Part shown: positions 63,240 through 64,000 of the stretch, in pieces
How positions within the stretch are numbered: the first letter of the stretch is position 1
How the letters are laid out: each line of letters opens with the position of its first letter
Source of the DNA: Blattamonas nauphoetae
Taxonomy: Eukaryota; Preaxostyla; Oxymonadida
Direction of reading: 5' to 3'
NCBI GenBank assembly: GCA_033064195.1
Contig: JARBJD010000005.1
Coordinates: 682,001 to 746,000, forward strand
DNA: 64,000 nucleotides
Program-made: the position numbers and the translations under genes
Notes under the pieces: model-generated
Database searches by the model: none
Told to the model about the DNA's origin: nothing
Seen by the model: only the letters and a program-made list of their open reading frames with translations

Positions 63240-64000
63240 TTGGTCCGACCATTTTAGGTAAAGCTGAGTACATTTGACCTCACGGGACCACTTTTTGGGT
63301 GGGATCATTTCGCCTAAATAGGCGCTTCGAATCCGCTCTCGATCTATGTCATTTTTGTCACTCGATCATACTCCAAATAATCATTTTTCACATTAACATT
63401 AATGTAAACCATCCAATGAACCTGTTTGAATCCTTCATTTTCCTCTGATGACGATTGATTTGGTTTTTTTCAAATTCAAATGATTCACGATTCGTTATTA
63501 CTTCTTCCCTAACAATTTGTATATTTCCCTCTCCCTTTTCCGACATAGATCTGATCCGATCCAACCATGGTCTTCTTTTCGCAATCAGTCCAGTCAACTC
63601 GAAGTGAAACACAAAGTGAGAAGAAGAAGTGATGAAAGCTGCGAATGTGATTACTTCCTATTCATTCAGCAAAGAGTGTTATGAAAATCATATCAAGGAG
63701 ATGTGTACACAATGGAACACTTCTTCCGAATCCACAGACCACATCACAAAAATGGACTCACTTGTCATCCTCTATGATCAACGCCTGCTAAAAATCTCAC
63801 GAACTGAACCCGAAGAGCTCTTTTCGCCCGCATATGAATATATCAATCACGTCATTATCAAGTCTGCCCCATTCCATCGCTTTTGATTTCTCATATTCTT
63901 CTCTCTGGCTTCTTCTCTCTATTTCCACTTCTGTTGTCCGCTATTCACAACTATAGTCTCCGATCGCATCTAAGTACACTCTCGTCAGACACGAAACAGA
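63240..64000. other. AT-rich right edge with one small possible ORF
   Basis: Beyond the truncated copy I see no family. A frame from the ATG at 63632 to 63886 (84 codons, charged, ending SAPFHRF) is the only one of note and is weakly supported. A possible exon of a gene beyond the window cannot be excluded. Confidence 0.3.

Overview
This is a eukaryotic window, most likely from an anaerobic protist of the oxymonads (Preaxostyla, Metamonada). My recollection of Blattamonas-type gene families fits best; this rests on family resemblance, not on a search. The evidence is giant repeat-rich genes with few introns, very short spliceosomal introns (30, 31 and 34 nt are each confirmed by frame or phase), the standard genetic code (genes end in TAA, TAG and TGA), and lineage-style families. 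These families are ARM/HEAT-like proteins ending in a SPRY-like module, NEK-like kinases carrying coiled coils, and huge beta-helix surface proteins with a C-terminal pseudokinase.

Layout, left to right. 3-5875 (+): 5'-partial Dbl-family RhoGEF with an enormous E/R/K helix built from a 21-bp repeat, then a PH-like region and a CBM20-like domain. 6244-8102 (+): ARM-like, coiled-coil, SPRY-like protein. 8834-9643 (+): CCCH zinc-finger protein. 9644-12074: AT-rich, with diverged repeats. 12075-21566 (+): 3,163-aa receptor-like beta-helix protein with a pseudokinase tail. 22305-24862 (+): protein kinase fused to a HECT ubiquitin-ligase domain, interrupted by one in-frame TGA. 25036-25433: short TIR element. 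25785-28103 (+): large helical-repeat protein. 28511-31570 (-): 1,019-aa surface protein with a Cys-rich cytoplasmic tail. 31793-34057 (-): broken S41-type peptidase gene. 34122-35204 and 35435-36807 (+): two more members of the helical-repeat and SPRY-like families. 37953-40122 (+): unknown repeat-containing protein. 40464-42100 (-): seven-exon gene joining two ASH/MSP-like folds to an RRM. 42306-44007 (-): F-BAR plus two SH3 domains. 44994-54407 (-): 3,137-aa receptor-like beta-helix protein.

The right end, 54298-63236, is the most dynamic part. The promoter and 5' end of the 44994-54407 gene have been duplicated head-to-head as a near-perfect palindrome around a spacer of about 154 bp. The inverted copy has since taken a 404-bp TIR element with an AT target duplication, and a second TIR element that itself holds a pogo-like transposon with 38-bp TIRs. 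It is also truncated. Coding blocks near-identical to the intact gene alternate with diverged blocks, which points to module exchange between copies.

Functionally the window combines surface/receptor genes, signalling and membrane-remodelling genes (RhoGEF, kinase-HECT, F-BAR/SH3) and transposons. Nothing here looks like an operon, a CRISPR array or an rRNA/tRNA gene.
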